In this document: in pieces, positions 23,390-34,349 of the stretch
Position numbering within the stretch: the stretch's first letter is position 1
Layout of the letters: each line of letters opens with the position of its first letter
Program-made: the position numbers and the translations under genes
Assembly: GCF_032118995.1 (NCBI RefSeq)
Contig: NC_092649.1
Span: forward strand, 16,557,332 to 16,621,331
Length of the DNA: 64,000 nucleotides
Reading direction: 5' to 3'
From: Asterias amurensis
Lineage: Eukaryota > Echinodermata > Asteroidea > Forcipulatida > Asteriidae
The notes under the pieces: model-generated
Told to the model about the DNA's origin: nothing
The model's input: the letters and a program-made list of their open reading frames with translations, nothing else
Databases searched by the model: none

Positions 23390-26300
23390 GGGTTAGAGGG
23401 TTAGAGGGTTAGAGGGCAGGGTTAGAGGGCTAGAGGGTTAGGGTTGGGGTTATAGGGTTAGGGGGTAAGAGCGTTAGGGTGTTGGGGGGTAAAAAGTTAG
23501 AGGGTTAGAGAGTTAGAGGGTTATAGGGTAAGAGCGTTAGAGGGTTAGAGGGTTATATGGTTAGATGGTGAGGGGGTTAGAGGGTTAGAGGGTTAGAGGG
23601 TTAGAGAGTTAGAGAGTTAGAGGGTTAAAGGGTTAAAGGGTAGGAGGGTTAGAAGGTTAGAGGGTTAGAGGTTTAGAGGTTTAGAGGTTTGGGGGTTAGA
23701 GGGTTTGGGGTTATAATTAGCGGGTTAGGGGGTTAAGGGGTTAGGGGATTAGGGGGTTAGAGGGTTAGAGGGTTAGAGGGTTAGAGGGCAGGGTAAGAGG
23801 ATTAGAGGGTAAGGGTTATAGGGTTATATGGCTAGGGGGTAGGGGGTTAGATCATTAGGGAGTTAGAGGGTTAGAGGGCAGGGTTAGAGGGCAGGGTTAG
23901 AGGGTTAGAGTGTTAGAGGGTTATTGGGTTAGAGGTTTAGGGGTTAGGTGGTTAAGGGGTTATGGGATTATGGGATTAGAGGGTTAGAGGGTTAGAAGGT
24001 TAGAGGGTTAGAGGGTTAGAGGTTTAGGGGTTAGGTGGTTATGGGGTTATGGGATTATGGAGTTAGAGGGTAAGAAGGTTAGAGGGTTAGAGGGTTAGAG
24101 GGTTAGAGGGTTAGAGGGCTAGAGGGTTAGGGTTAGAGGGTTAGGGGGTAAGAGCGTTAGGGTGTTGGGGGTAAAAGGTTAGAGGGTTAGAGAGTTAGAG
24201 AGTTAGAGAGTTAGAGGGTTATAGGGTAAGAACGTTAGAGGGTTGGAGGGTTATATGGTTAGATGGTGAGAGAGTTAGAGGGTTAGAGGGTTAGAGGGTT
24301 AGAGAGTTAGAGGGTTAAAGGGTTAAAGGGTAGGAGGGTTAGAAGTTAAGAGGGTTAGAGGTTTTGAGGTTTGGGGGTTAGAGGGTTTGGGGTTATAATT
24401 AGCGGGTTGGGGGTTAAGGGGTTAGGAGATTAGGGGGTTAGAGGGTTAGAGGGTTAAAGGGTTAGAGGGCAGGGTAAGAGGATTAGAGGGTAAGGGTTAT
24501 AGGGTTATATGGCTAGGGGGTAGGGGGTTAGATCATTAGGGAGTTAGAGGGTTAGAGGGCAGGGTTAAAGGGCAGGGTTAGAGGGTTAGAGTGTTAGAGG
24601 GTTATTGGGTTATTGGGTTAGGGGGTTAGGGGGTTAGGGGTTAGGGTTATTGGGTTAGGGGGTTAGGGGGTTAAGGGGTTAGAGGTTAGAGGGTTAGAGA
24701 GTTAGAGGGTAAGGGGGTAGGAAGGTTAGAGGGTTGGAGGGTTAGAGGGTTGGAGAGTTAGAGGGTTATAGGTTTAGGGGTTAAGGTGGTTAAGGGGTTA
24801 TGGGATTATGGGATTAGAGGGTTAGAGGGTTAGAGGGTTAGAGGGTTAGAGGGTTAGAGGGCAGGGTTAGAGGGTTAGGGTTAGGGTTATAGGGTTAGGG
24901 GGTAAGAGCGTTAGGGTGTTGGGGGGTAAAAAGGTTAGAGGGTTAGAGAGTTAGAGGGTTATAGGGTAAGAGCGTTAGAGGGTTAGAGGGTTATATGGTT
25001 AGATGGTTAGATGGTTAGATGGTGAGAGGGTTAGAGGGTTAGAGGGTTAGAGAGTTAGAGGGTTAAAGGGTTAAAGGGTAGGAGGGTTAGAAGGTTAGAG
25101 GGTTAGAGGTTTAGAGGTTTGGGGGTTAGAGGGTTTGGGGTTATAATTAGCGGGTTAGGGGGTTAAGGGGTTAGGGGATAAGGGGGTTAGAGGGTTAAAG
25201 GGTTAGAGGGCAGGGTAAGAGGATTAGAGGGTAAGGGTTATAGAGTTATATGGCTAGGGGGTAGGGGGTTAGATCATTAGGGAGTTAGAGGGTTAGAGGG
25301 CAGGGTTAGAGGGCAGGGTTAGAGGGTTAGAGTGTTAGAGGGTTATTGGGTTATTGGGTTATTGGGTTATTGGGTTATTGGGTTAGGGGGTTAGGGGTTA
25401 GGAGTTAGGGGGTTAGGGTTATTGGGTTAGGGGGTTAGGGGGTTAAGGGGTTAGGGGTAAGAGGGTTGGAGAGTTAGAGGGTTAGGGGGTAGGAAGGTTA
25501 GACGTTGGAGGGTTAGAGGGTTAGAGAGTTAGAGGGTTATAGGGTAGGAGGGTTAGAAGGTTAGAGGGCTAGATGTTTAGAAGTTTGGGAGTTAGGGGGT
25601 TAGGGGGTTAGAGGGTTAGAGGGTTGGGGGTTAGGTGGTTAGAGGGTTAGAGGGTTAGAGGGTTAGAGGGTTAGAGGGCAGGGTTAGAGGGTTAGAGGGT
25701 TATTGGGTAAGGGGGTTAGGGGTTCAAGGGTTAGGGTTATTGGGTTAAGGGGTTAGGGGGTTAGGGGGTTAGGGGTTAAAGGGTTAGAGGGTTAGGGGGT
25801 AAGGGGGGTTAGAGGGTTAGAGGTTTAGAGGTTTGGGGGTTAGAGGGTTTGGGGTTATAATTAGCGGGTTAGGGGGTTAAGGGGTTAGGGGATAAGGGGG
25901 TTAGAGGGTTAAAGGGTTAGGGTAACAGGATAGAGGGCAGGGTAGGGTAACAGGATTAGAGGGTAAGGGTTATAGAGTTATATGGCTAGGGGGTAGGGGG
26001 TTAGATCATTAGGGAGTTAGAGGGTTAGAGGGCAGGGTTAGAGGGCAGGGTTAGAGGGTTAGAGTGTTAGAGGGTTATTGGGTTATTGGGTTATTGGGTT
26101 ATTGGGTTATTGGGTTAGGGGTTAGGAGTTAGGGGGTTAGGGTTATTGGGTTAGGGGGTTAGGGGGTTAAGGGGTTAGGGGTAAGAGGGTTGGAGAGTTA
26201 GAGGGTTAGGGGGTAGGAAGGTTAGACGTTGGAGGGTTAGAGGGTTAGAGAGTTAGAGGGTTATAGGGTAGGAGGGTTAGAAGGTTAGAGGGCTAGATGT

Positions 26301-26480
26301 TTAGAAGTTTGGGAGTTAGGGGGTTAGGGGGTTAGGGGGTTAGAGGGTTAGAGGGTTGGGGGTTAGGTGGTTAGAGGGTTAGAGGGTTAGAGGGTTAGAG
26401 GGCAGGGTTAGAGGGTTAGAGGGTTATTGGGTAAGGGGGTTAGGGGTTCGAGGGTTAGGGTTATTGGGTTAAGGGGTTAG
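23390..26480 (+). repeat. Higher-order repeat A in the G-rich array (~0.7 kb)
   Basis: The rare word TTATAATTAGCGGGTT occurs at 23711, 24393, 25141 and 25855, spacings of 682, 748 and 714 bp. Other rare words (TATATGGCTAGGGGG, GATCATTAGGGAG, GGGCAGGGTTAGAGGG) follow it in the same order each time. The 8-mer array therefore expanded as blocks of ~0.7 kb as well as by slippage. Confidence 0.8.
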
Positions 26481-26589
26481 GGGGTTAGGGGTTAGAGGGT
26501 TAGAGGGTTAGAGGGTTAGAGGGTTAGGGGTTAGGGGGGTTAGAGGGTTAAAGGGTTAGGGGGTTAGAGGGTTAGAGGGTTATAGGGTA

Positions 26590-28915
26590 GGAGGGTTAGA
26601 AGGTTAGAGGGTTAGATGTTTACAAGTTTGGGGGTTAGGGGGTTAGGGGGTTATAATTAGGTGGTTAGGGGGTTGAGGGGTTAGGGGGTTAGAGGGTTAG
26701 AGGGTTAGAGGGTTAGAGGGTTAGAGGGTTAGAGGGTTAGGGGGTTAGAGGGTTATTGGGTTAAGGGGTTAGGGGTTAGAGGGTTAGGGTAATTGGGTTA
26801 GGGGGTTAAGGGGTTAGGAGTTAGAGGGTTATAGAGTAAGAGGGTTAGAGTGCTAGAGGGTTAGAGGGTTAGAGGGTTAGAGGGTTAGGGGGGTTAGGGG
26901 GGTTAGAGGGTTAGAGGGTTAGGGGGTTAGAGGGTTAGGGGGTTAGATGTTTAGAAGTTTAGAAGTTTGGGGGTTAGGGGGTTAGGGGGTTATAATTAGG
27001 TGGTAAGGGGGTGGAGGGGTTAGGGGATTAGGGGGTTAGAGGGTTAGGGGGTTAAAGGGTTATTGGGTTAGGGGGTTAGGGGTTAGAGGGTTAGGGTTAT
27101 TGGGTTAAGGGGTTAGGGGGTTAAGGGGTTAGGGGTTAGAGGGTTAGAGAGTTAGAGGGTTAGAGGGTTAGAGGGTTAGAGGGTTAGAGGGTTAGGGGGT
27201 TAAAGGGTTATTGGGTTAGGGGTTAGAGGGTTAGGGTTATTGGGTTAGGGGGTTAAGGGGTTAGGGGTTAGAGGGTTAGAGAGTTAGAGGGTTACAAAGT
27301 TAGAGGGTTAGAGGGTTAGAGGGTTAGAGGGTTAGAGGGTTAGAGGGTTAGAGGGTTAGAGGGTTAGGGGGGGGGGTTAGAGGGTTAGAGGGTTAGAGAG
27401 TTAGAGGGTTATAGGGTAGGAGGGTTAGAAGGTTAGAGGGTTAGATGTTTAGAAGTTTGGGGATTAGGGGGTTAGGGGGTTATATTTAGGTGGTTAGGGG
27501 GTTGAGGGGTTACGGGATTAGGGGGTTAGAGGGTTAGAGGGTTAGAGGGTTAGAGGGTTAGAGGGTTAGAGGGTTAGAGGGTTAGGGGGTTAGAGGATTA
27601 TTGGGTTAGGGGGTTAGGGGTTAGAGGGTTAGGGTAATTGGGTTAAGGGGTTAGGGGTTAGGAGTTTGAGGGTTAGAGAGTAAGAGGGTTAGAGGGTTAG
27701 AGGGTTAGAGGGTTAGAGGGTTAGGGGGGGGTTAGAGGGTTAGAGGGTTAGGGGGTTAGAGGGTTATTGGGTAGGAGGGTTAGAAGGTTAGAGGGTTAGA
27801 TGTTTAGAAGTTTAGAAGTTTGGGGGTTAGGGGGTTATAATTAGGTGGTTAGGGGGTTGAGGGGTTAGGGGATTAGGGGGTTAGAGGGTTAGAGGGTTAG
27901 GGGGTTAAAGGGTTATTGGGTTAGGGGGTTAGGGGTTAGAGGGTTAGGGTTATTGGGTTAAGGGGTTAGGGGGTTAAGGGGTTAGGGGTTAGAGGGTTAG
28001 AGAGTTAGAGGGTTAGAGAGTTAGAGGGTTAGAGGGTTAGGGGGGTTAGAGGGTTAGAGAGTTAGAGGGTTATAGGGTTGGGGGTTAGGGGGGTTAGAGG
28101 GTTAAAGGGTTAGGGGGTTAGAGGGTTAGAGGGTTATAGGGTAGGAGGGTTAGAAGGTTAGAGGGTTAGATGTTAGATGTTTAGAAGTTTGGGGGTTAGG
28201 GGGTTAGGGGGTTATAATTAGGTGGTTAGGGGGTTGAGGGGTTAGGGGATTAGGGGGTTAGAGGGTTAAAGGGTTAGAGGGTTATTGGGTTATTAGGTAA
28301 GATGGTTAAGGGGTTAAGGGGTTAGGGGTTAGAGGGTTAGATGGTTAGAGAGTTAGAGGGTTAGAGGGTTAGAGGGTTAGAGGGTTAGAGGGTTAGAGGA
28401 TTAGAGGGTTAGAGGGTTAGAGGGTTAGGGGTTAGAGGGTTAGAGGGTTAGAGGGTTTGAGGGTCAGGGGGTTAGAGGGTTAGAGGGTTAGAGGGTTAAG
28501 GGGTTAGGTGGTTAGAGGGTTAGAGGGTTAGAGGGTTAGAGGGTTAGAGGGTTAGGGGGTTAGAGGGTTATTGAGTTAGGGGGCTAGGGGTTAGAGGGTT
28601 AGGGTTATTGGGTTATAGGGTAGGAGGGTTAGAATGTTAGAGGGTTAGATTTTTAGAAGTTGGGGGGTTAGGGGGTTATAATTTAGGTGGTTAGAGGGTT
28701 GAGGGGTTAGGAGTTTAGGGGGTTAGAGGGTTAGAGGGTTAGAGGGTTAGAGGGTAGGGGGTTAGAGGGTTATTGGGTTAGGGGGCTAGGGGTTAGAGGG
28801 TTAGGGTTATTGGGTTATAGGGTAGGAGGGTTAGAAGGTTAGAGGGTTAGATTTTTAGAAGTTTGGGGGTTAGGGGGTTATAATTTAGGTGGTTAGAGGG
28901 TTGAGGGGTTAGGAG
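26590..28915 (+). repeat. Higher-order repeat B in the G-rich array
   Basis: A second block type is marked by GGAGGGTTAGAAGGTTAG, then a GATGTTTAGAAGTTTGGG-like word, then TTATAATTAGGTGG. Copies occur near 26,590, 27,418, 27,770, 28,143, 28,621 and 28,824, with spacings of roughly 200-830 bp. It replaces the GCGGG marker of block A with GGTGG. Confidence 0.7.
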
Positions 28916-29016
28916 TTTAGAGGGTTAGAGGGTTAGAGGGTAGGGGGTTAGAGGGTTATTGGGTTAGGGGGTTAGGGGTTAGAGGGTTAGGGTTATTGGG
29001 TTAAGGGGTTAGGGGG

Positions 29017-31990
29017 TATACTGTAACGGTTACCAGCTCCGTTTTAAAACTTACATAATTACATACTTATTTATTTTAACGGTTTCCAGCCCCGTTTAAT
29101 ACTTAAATACTGTATACTGTAACGGTTTCCAGCTCCGTTTTAAAACTTACATAATTACATACTTATTTATTGTAACGGTTTCCAGCCCCGTTTAATACTT
29201 AAATACTTACAAACTTACATACTGTAACGGTTTCCAGCCCCGTTTTAAAACTTACATAATTACATACTTATTTATTGTAACGGTTTCCAGCCCCGTTTAC
29301 AAACTTACATAAATACATACTTATTTCTTGTAACGGTTTCCAGCCCCGTTTAATAATTAAATACTAACAAACTTACATACTGTAACGGTTTCCAGCCCCG
29401 TTTTAAAAGTTACATAACTACATACTTATTTATTGTAACGGTGTCAAGCCCCGTTTTGAAACTTACATAATTACATACTTATTTATTGTAACGGTTTCCA
29501 GCCCCGTTTAATACTTAAATACTTACATACTGTAACGGTTTCCAGCCCCGTTTTAAAACTTACATAACTACATACTTATTTATTGTAACGGTTTACAGCC
29601 CCGTTTGAAAACTTACATAATTACATACTTATTTATTGTAACGGTTTCCAGCCCCGTTCAATACTTAAATACTTACAAACTTACATACTGTAAACGGTTT
29701 CCAGCCCCGTTTGAAAACTTACATAATTACATGCTTATTTATTGTAACGGTTTCCAGCCCCGTTTAATACTTAAATACTTACAAACTTAGATATTGTAAC
29801 GGGTTCCAGCCCCGTTTGAAAACTTACATAATTACATACTTATTTATTGTAACGGTTTCCAGCCCCGTTCAATACTTAAATACTTACAAAATTACATACT
29901 GTAACGTTTTCCAGCCCCGTTTGAAACCTTACATAATTACATACTTATTTATTGTAACGGTTTCCAGCCCCGTTCAATACTTAACTACTTACAAACTTAC
30001 ATACTGTAACGGTTTCCAGCCCCGTTTGAAAACTTACAAAATTACATACTTATTTATTGTAACGGTTTCCAGCCCCGTTTAATACTTAAATACTTACAAA
30101 CTTACATACTGTAACGGTTTCCAGCCCCGTTTGAAAACTTACATAATTACATGCTTATTTATTGTAACGGTTTCCAGCCCCGTTTAATACTTAAATACTT
30201 ACAAACTTAGATATTGTAACGGGTTCCAGCCCCGTTTTGAAACTTACATAATTACATACTTATTTATTGTAACGGTTTCCAGCCCCGTTTAATACTTAAA
30301 TACTTACAAACTTACATACTGTAACGGTTTCCAGCCCCGTTTGAAAATTTACATAATTACATACTTATTTATTATAACGGTTTCCAGCACCGTTTTAAAA
30401 CTTACATAATTACATACTTATTTATTGTAACGGTTTCCAGCCCCGTTTAATAGTTAAATACTTACAAACTTACATACTGTAACGGTTTCCAGCCCCGTTT
30501 TAAACTTACATAATTACATACTTATTTATTGTAACGGTTTCCAGCCCCGTTTAATACTTAAATACTAGCAAACTTACTTACTGTAACGGTTTCCAGCCCC
30601 GTTTGAAAACTTACATAATTACACACTTACTTATTGTAACGGTTTCCAGCCCCGTCTAATACTTAAATACAAACAAACTTACATACTGTAACGGTTTCCA
30701 GCCCCGTTTGAAAACTTACATAACTACACACTTATTTATTGTAACGGTTTCCAGCACCGTTTTAAAACTTACATAATTACATACTTATTTATTGTAACGG
30801 TTTCCAGCCCCGTTTAATACTTAAATACTTACAAACTTACATACTGTAACGGTTTCCAGCCCCGTTTTAAAACTTACATAATTACATACTTATTTATTGT
30901 AACGGTTTCCAGCCCCGTTTAATACTTAAATACTTACAAACTTACTTACTGTAACGGTTTCCAGCCCCGTTTGAAAACTTACATGATTACATACTTATTT
31001 ATTGTAACGGTTTCCAGCCCCGTCTGATACTTAAATACTAACAAACTTACATACTGTAACGGTTTCCAGCCCCGTTTGAAAACTTACATAACTACATACT
31101 TATTTATTGTAACGGTTTCCAGCCCCGTTTAATACTTAAATACTTACAAACTTACATACTTTAACGGTTTCCAGCCCCGTTTGAAAACTTACATAACTAC
31201 ATACTTATTTATTGTAACGGTTTCCAGCCCCGTCTAATACTTAAATACTAACAAACTTACATACTGTAACGGTTTCCAGCCCCGTTTGAAAACTTACATA
31301 ACTACATACTTATTTATTGTAACGGTTTCCAGCCCCGTTTAATACTTAAATACTTACAAACTTACATACTGTAACGGTTACCAGCCCCGTTTGAAAACTT
31401 ACATAATTACATACTTACTTATTGTAACGGTTTCCAGCCCCGTCTAATACTTAAATACTAACAAACTTACATACTGTAACGGTTTCCAGCACCGTTTTAA
31501 AACTTACATAATTACATACTTATTTATTGTAACGGTTTCCAGCCCCGTTTAATACTTAAATACTTACAAACTTACATACTGTAACGGTTTCCAGCCCCGT
31601 TTCAAAACTTACATAATAACATACTTATTTATTGTAACGGTTTCCAGCCCCGTTTTAAAACTTACATAATTACATACTTATTTATTGTAACGGTTTCCAG
31701 CCCCGTTTAATACTTAAATACTTACAAACTTACATACTGTAACGGTTTCCAGCCCCGTTTAATACTTAAATACTTACTAACTTACATACTGTAACGGTTT
31801 CCAGCCCCGTTTTAAAACTTACATAATTACATACTTATTTATTGTAACGGTTTCCAGCCCCGTTTAATACTTAAATACTAGCAAACTTACATACTGTAAT
31901 GGTTTCAGCTCCGTTTTAAAACTTACATAATAACATAGTTGTTTATTGTAACGGTACTTAAATACTTACAAACTTACATAATTACATAGT
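29017..31990 (+). repeat. 3-kb array of alternating 52/53-bp units (~105-bp dimer)
   Basis: A core GTAACGGTTTCCAGCCCCGT recurs about every 52-53 bp, roughly 56 times. Two spacer types mostly alternate: one reading AAAACTTACATAATTACATA followed by CTTATTTATT, the other AATACTTAAATACTTACAAA followed by CTTACATACT. The true period is thus a ~105-bp dimer, with some local breaks where one type repeats (for example near 29,400 and 31,640). The core contains a small inverted repeat, AACGG...CCGTT. No coding meaning. Confidence 0.95.
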
Positions 31991-32313
31991 ACGCTAAAGT
32001 GGTCCCACGGCGGGACAAGCTTGCATACTGGAGGACGGGTAATGAACATCCCCTTGATCTGATGGCCCCATTTTCCGAGACGAAAGAACCGTTCGGGAAC
32101 CCGGGTGGATTGCAGCGACGGCTGACCGGTAATTCCTTACCGTTCCCATGGTGAGGCCGCTGTCCAGAAGAAAAACCAGGAAATCTGCCAGCTCCCCTAG
32201 AGACGTATTGGGAGGACCTTACGGTAAGATCACCGAGCGGTGGAACAGGAGCTTGACAAGTCGTGAAAACCACTATTGGCGAATGAGGAAGACCCTGAAG
32301 TCCTCCTGCTCGA

Positions 32314-32628
32314 TCTTGGTCAGTACCTAAGAGACAAGTGAGATGGGTGGGAATGCATAGGCCAGTAGGCCATCCCATTGCACTAACTTCCATGCAGTGG
32401 GGTCTGGGCCACTTGCGCAGTAGTTGGTTGTTCGCATGTGAGGGGTACAGGGTCGCCTGCGGCCGGTCGATCAGGTAAAAGAACGATCGGGCCACTTGTG
32501 GGAGCAGCGACCACTCTGATGGGGCAATCCAGCCCCTTGATAGAGCATTGGCTGTGACGTTCTCCAAGCATGGAATGTGGACTGCTGACAGTGCTGTCCC
32601 CCGCTGTATACACCAGTTCTGACCAGAG
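32314..32628 (-). repeat. Duplicated DIRS segment, copy 1
   Basis: From GATCTTGGTCAGTACCTAAG to CCCGCTGTATACACCAG this segment matches 32,771-33,090 in the same order and orientation, with small indels. Shared words include GGGAATGCATAGGCCAGTAG, TAGTTGGTTGTT and CACTTGTGGGAGCAGCGACC. Confidence 0.88.
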
Positions 32629-32773
32629 ACTGACCATAGACTGACCATAGACTGACCATAGACTGACCATAGACTGACCATAGACTGACCATAGACTGAC
32701 CATAGACTGACCATAGACCGACCATAGACCGACCATAGACTGACCATAAATACCATAGACTGACCATAGACTG
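32629..32773. repeat. 11-bp minisatellite (ACTGACCATAG), about 13 copies
   Basis: The unit ACTGACCATAG repeats about 13 times with a few variants (ACCGACCATAG, one short AAATACCATAG). It sits exactly between the two duplicated DIRS segments. On the minus strand the unit has no stop codon in any frame; because 11 is not a multiple of 3, all three frames read the same 11-residue cycle, MVSLWSVYGQS. This explains the long minus-strand frames across 31,974-33,147, which are otherwise retroelement debris. Confidence 0.95.
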
Positions 32774-33090
32774 ATCTTGGTCAGTACCTGACAGACCAGC
32801 GAGATGGGTGGGAATGCATAGGCCAGTAGGCCAACCCATTGCACTGATAGAGCATCGATTTTCCATGCGTTGGTGTCTGGACCCCTTGCGTAGTAGTTGG
32901 TTGTTTGCATGTGAGGGGCACAGGTCCATGTGACGGGCACAGGTCCACGTGCGGCCTGTCGATCAGGTGAAAGAACAATCAGGCCACTTGTGGGAGCAGC
33001 GACCACTCTGTAGGGGCAATCCAGCCCCTTGAGGTGACATTCTCCAAGCCTTGGATGTGGACTGCTTACAGTGCTGTCGGCCGCTGTATA
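32774..33090 (-). repeat. Duplicated DIRS segment, copy 2
   Basis: This is the partner of 32,314-32,628. It has a small internal doubling, ACAGGTCCATGTGACGGGC followed by ACAGGTCCACGTGCGGCC, not present in copy 1. It is continuous with the upstream RNase H sequence and so is probably the parental copy. Confidence 0.85.
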
Positions 33091-33790
33091 CATTAGTGGA
33101 TGAGGTCCCAAGCCAGTGCACACAGGCTCCCCGACCAGGTGTCCCACTGGTGATTGATGTAAGCCACAATTGTGGCATTGTCACACCTCACCAGGACCGC
33201 ATGTCCCCTGCCGTCCGACTGGAAATGTCGCAGTGCGTTGGAGAATGCTAACATCTCCAGGACGTTGAAGTGGGATGATTGGTGCTCAGAACCCCACACA
33301 CCCGTGGTCTGCCACGGCTGGAGGGTTGCCGCCCATCCAAGGTGCGAAGCGTTACTTGTGACTGTCAGCGACGGACAGGGCTGGCGGAAAACATGGCCCT
33401 GCGAAATGTTCGCTTCGACTAGCCACCATCAAAGGTGGGGCACTAGCCAGGGCGTGGTTGGCATTAGGTGGTGGATTGGGTGCCGGATGGGCAAGATGAA
33501 GTTGAATTGGTCTCATTCTCAGCCTGCAAAAATCCACCAAAGCCACCATACTGGCCAAGAAACGCAACAGACTGAGCCAGGCCAGAGGCGACGCCACCAT
33601 TGCTGGGAGGAAGAGGGACACGCACTGCTGAAGGTTCAGCAGGCGTTCCTCTGATGGGCGGGCCAATCCCTTGCGCAGGTCGAGGGACGCACCGAGAAAG
33701 GTTGCAACCTGCGAGGGGATAGGGTGGGTTTCTCTGTGTTTATAACAAGCCCGTCCTTGTTAACAAGAGCGCCAATTCATTTCCAGGACC

Positions 33791-33983
33791 CACCGTTTGG
33801 AGACTTGACCTCAGGACCCCAAGAACTTCTGGAGGCGGCCCCCACGGGTCCGTCGGGGAGAGAACGCCCGGAGATGGTTAAGTCACTTACCCTACGCTCC
33901 GGTACAAAAGGCCATCCCTGGGCACCGAGGTACTTGCGTGTGCATTACGACTGGATTTCACGGTTTCATGAAGTAGACAGACT
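33791..33983. other. Unassigned GC-richer sequence upstream of the DIRS fragment
   Basis: This may be more of the retroelement or flanking DNA. No motif is visible. A 95-codon plus-strand frame (33,724-34,011) overlaps it, but its first third is antisense to the retroelement, so I do not call it a gene. Confidence 0.4.
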
Positions 33984-34140
33984 GAGAAGAAATGAGTCAA
34001 AGGCAAGATAAGGAAGAAGACAGCTGAGGGGGTAGAGGTTGCTTAAGGCCCCACTCTGGTATAGACCAGCCTCTCACACAAGATAGATCATGCTTATATT
34101 ACTTATTAATACTCAAGTCTACTACATTAAGGTCTCAAAC
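33984..34140 (+). repeat. Direct repeat, left copy (pairs with 37,968-38,125)
   Basis: GAGAAGAAATGAGTCAAAGG through GTAGAGGTTGCTTAAGGCCC and CTGGTATAGACCAGCCTCTC matches the segment starting at 37,968 in the same orientation, ~4.0 kb away. The first ~95 bp are very similar and the remainder is diverged. Probably a dispersed repeat. Confidence 0.8.
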
Positions 34141-34240
34141 TTAACATGTACACATGCTTTAGTGCAGATTCTTGACCCAAATTTTTCATCTCGCTTGAAT
34201 TTCAATCACACAAGAAGCACACAAAGAAAAAGGCATCGAG

Positions 34241-34349
34241 GACAGACAAGCCTTGCTCAAGGCAGTTGAATTATTGACTCTGAAAAAAGACCGCCGCTGT
34301 TAAAACCCACCCGTATACACTGTGCGTAATGTGTGTAACCGAATCGCAC
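34241..34349 (+). repeat. Inverted repeat, left arm (pairs with 37,153-37,260)
   Basis: GCCTTGCTCAAGGCAGT, AAAACCCACCCGTATACA and TGCGTAATGTGTGTAA match, in reverse complement, ACTGCCTTGAGCAAGGCTAA, TGTATGGGTGGGTTT and TTACACACACTACGCA at 37,153-37,260. The pair brackets the 170-bp satellite. Confidence 0.72.

Larger units (their letters stand above)
23240..29014 (+). repeat. 5.8-kb G-rich telomere-like array (GGGTTAGA and variants)
   Basis: The plus strand is a long run of 7-9-bp variants of GGGTTAGA, with GGGTTAGG, GGGTTAAG, GGGTTATT and GAGAGTTA forms mixed in. The metazoan telomere repeat is TTAGGG; here the dominant word is an 8-mer with an extra GA, and true TTAGGGTTAGGG stretches are rare and short. 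C is nearly absent from the plus strand, appearing only in rare words such as GGGCAGGG, GAGCGTTAG, GGCTAGG and GATCATTAGG. The strand has four or more GGG runs in almost any 30-base stretch, so G-quadruplex potential is high. It abuts the LINE at its left (CCCCCGGGTTAG) and the 52-bp array at its right (GGGGGTATACTGTAACGG). Confidence 0.95.
31993..33790 (-). pseudogene. Broken DIRS-type retroelement (RT end, RNase H, start of recombinase)
   Basis: On the minus strand, from ~33,790 downward: a late reverse-transcriptase region (PSQVATFLGASLDLRKGLA, ~33,720-33,660), the linker ERLLNLQQCVSLFLPAMVAS (~33,640) with RLRMRPIQLHL (~33,510), an RNase H part with HFNVLEMLAF (~33,270) and VLVRCDNATIVAYINH (~33,180), the conserved tail WCIQRGTALSAVHIP...ENVTANALSRG (copy at ~32,540), and the QWVGLLAYAFPPISLV motif (~32,820). 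At the low-coordinate end, MGTVRNYRS-like and IHPG words (~32,130-32,100) resemble the start of the tyrosine recombinase, which is cut off at 31,993 by the 52-bp array. RT-RNase H followed by a recombinase-type region is the DIRS order. Frames shift several times, and the RNase H/linker part is duplicated around an 11-bp minisatellite. It cannot be functional. The exact DIRS subfamily is not assigned. Confidence 0.82.

Noticed and set aside
23240..29014. A true chromosome end (telomere)
   Set aside because: Sequence continues for >20 kb on both sides, the word is an 8-mer rather than TTAGGG, and there is no terminal orientation change. Interstitial telomere-like array only.
29605..30082. Open frames of 61 and 88 codons in the 52-bp array
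   Set aside because: Pure repeat translation, restricted to a stretch where unit lengths happen to keep phase.
29017..31990. CRISPR-like appearance: a constant ~20-bp core with ~30-bp spacers
   Set aside because: Spacers are of only two kinds that alternate, not unique; there are no cas genes, and the setting is eukaryotic. It is a dimeric tandem repeat.
31974..33147. Long minus-strand open frames of 260, 254 and 152 codons as a novel repeat protein
   Set aside because: The repeated peptide is the translation of an 11-bp minisatellite that is open in all three frames, and the rest is out-of-frame DIRS retroelement debris.
33172..33654. 160-codon plus-strand frame
   Set aside because: It lies antisense to the reverse-transcriptase/RNase H part of the DIRS fragment, whose minus-strand motifs are clear.
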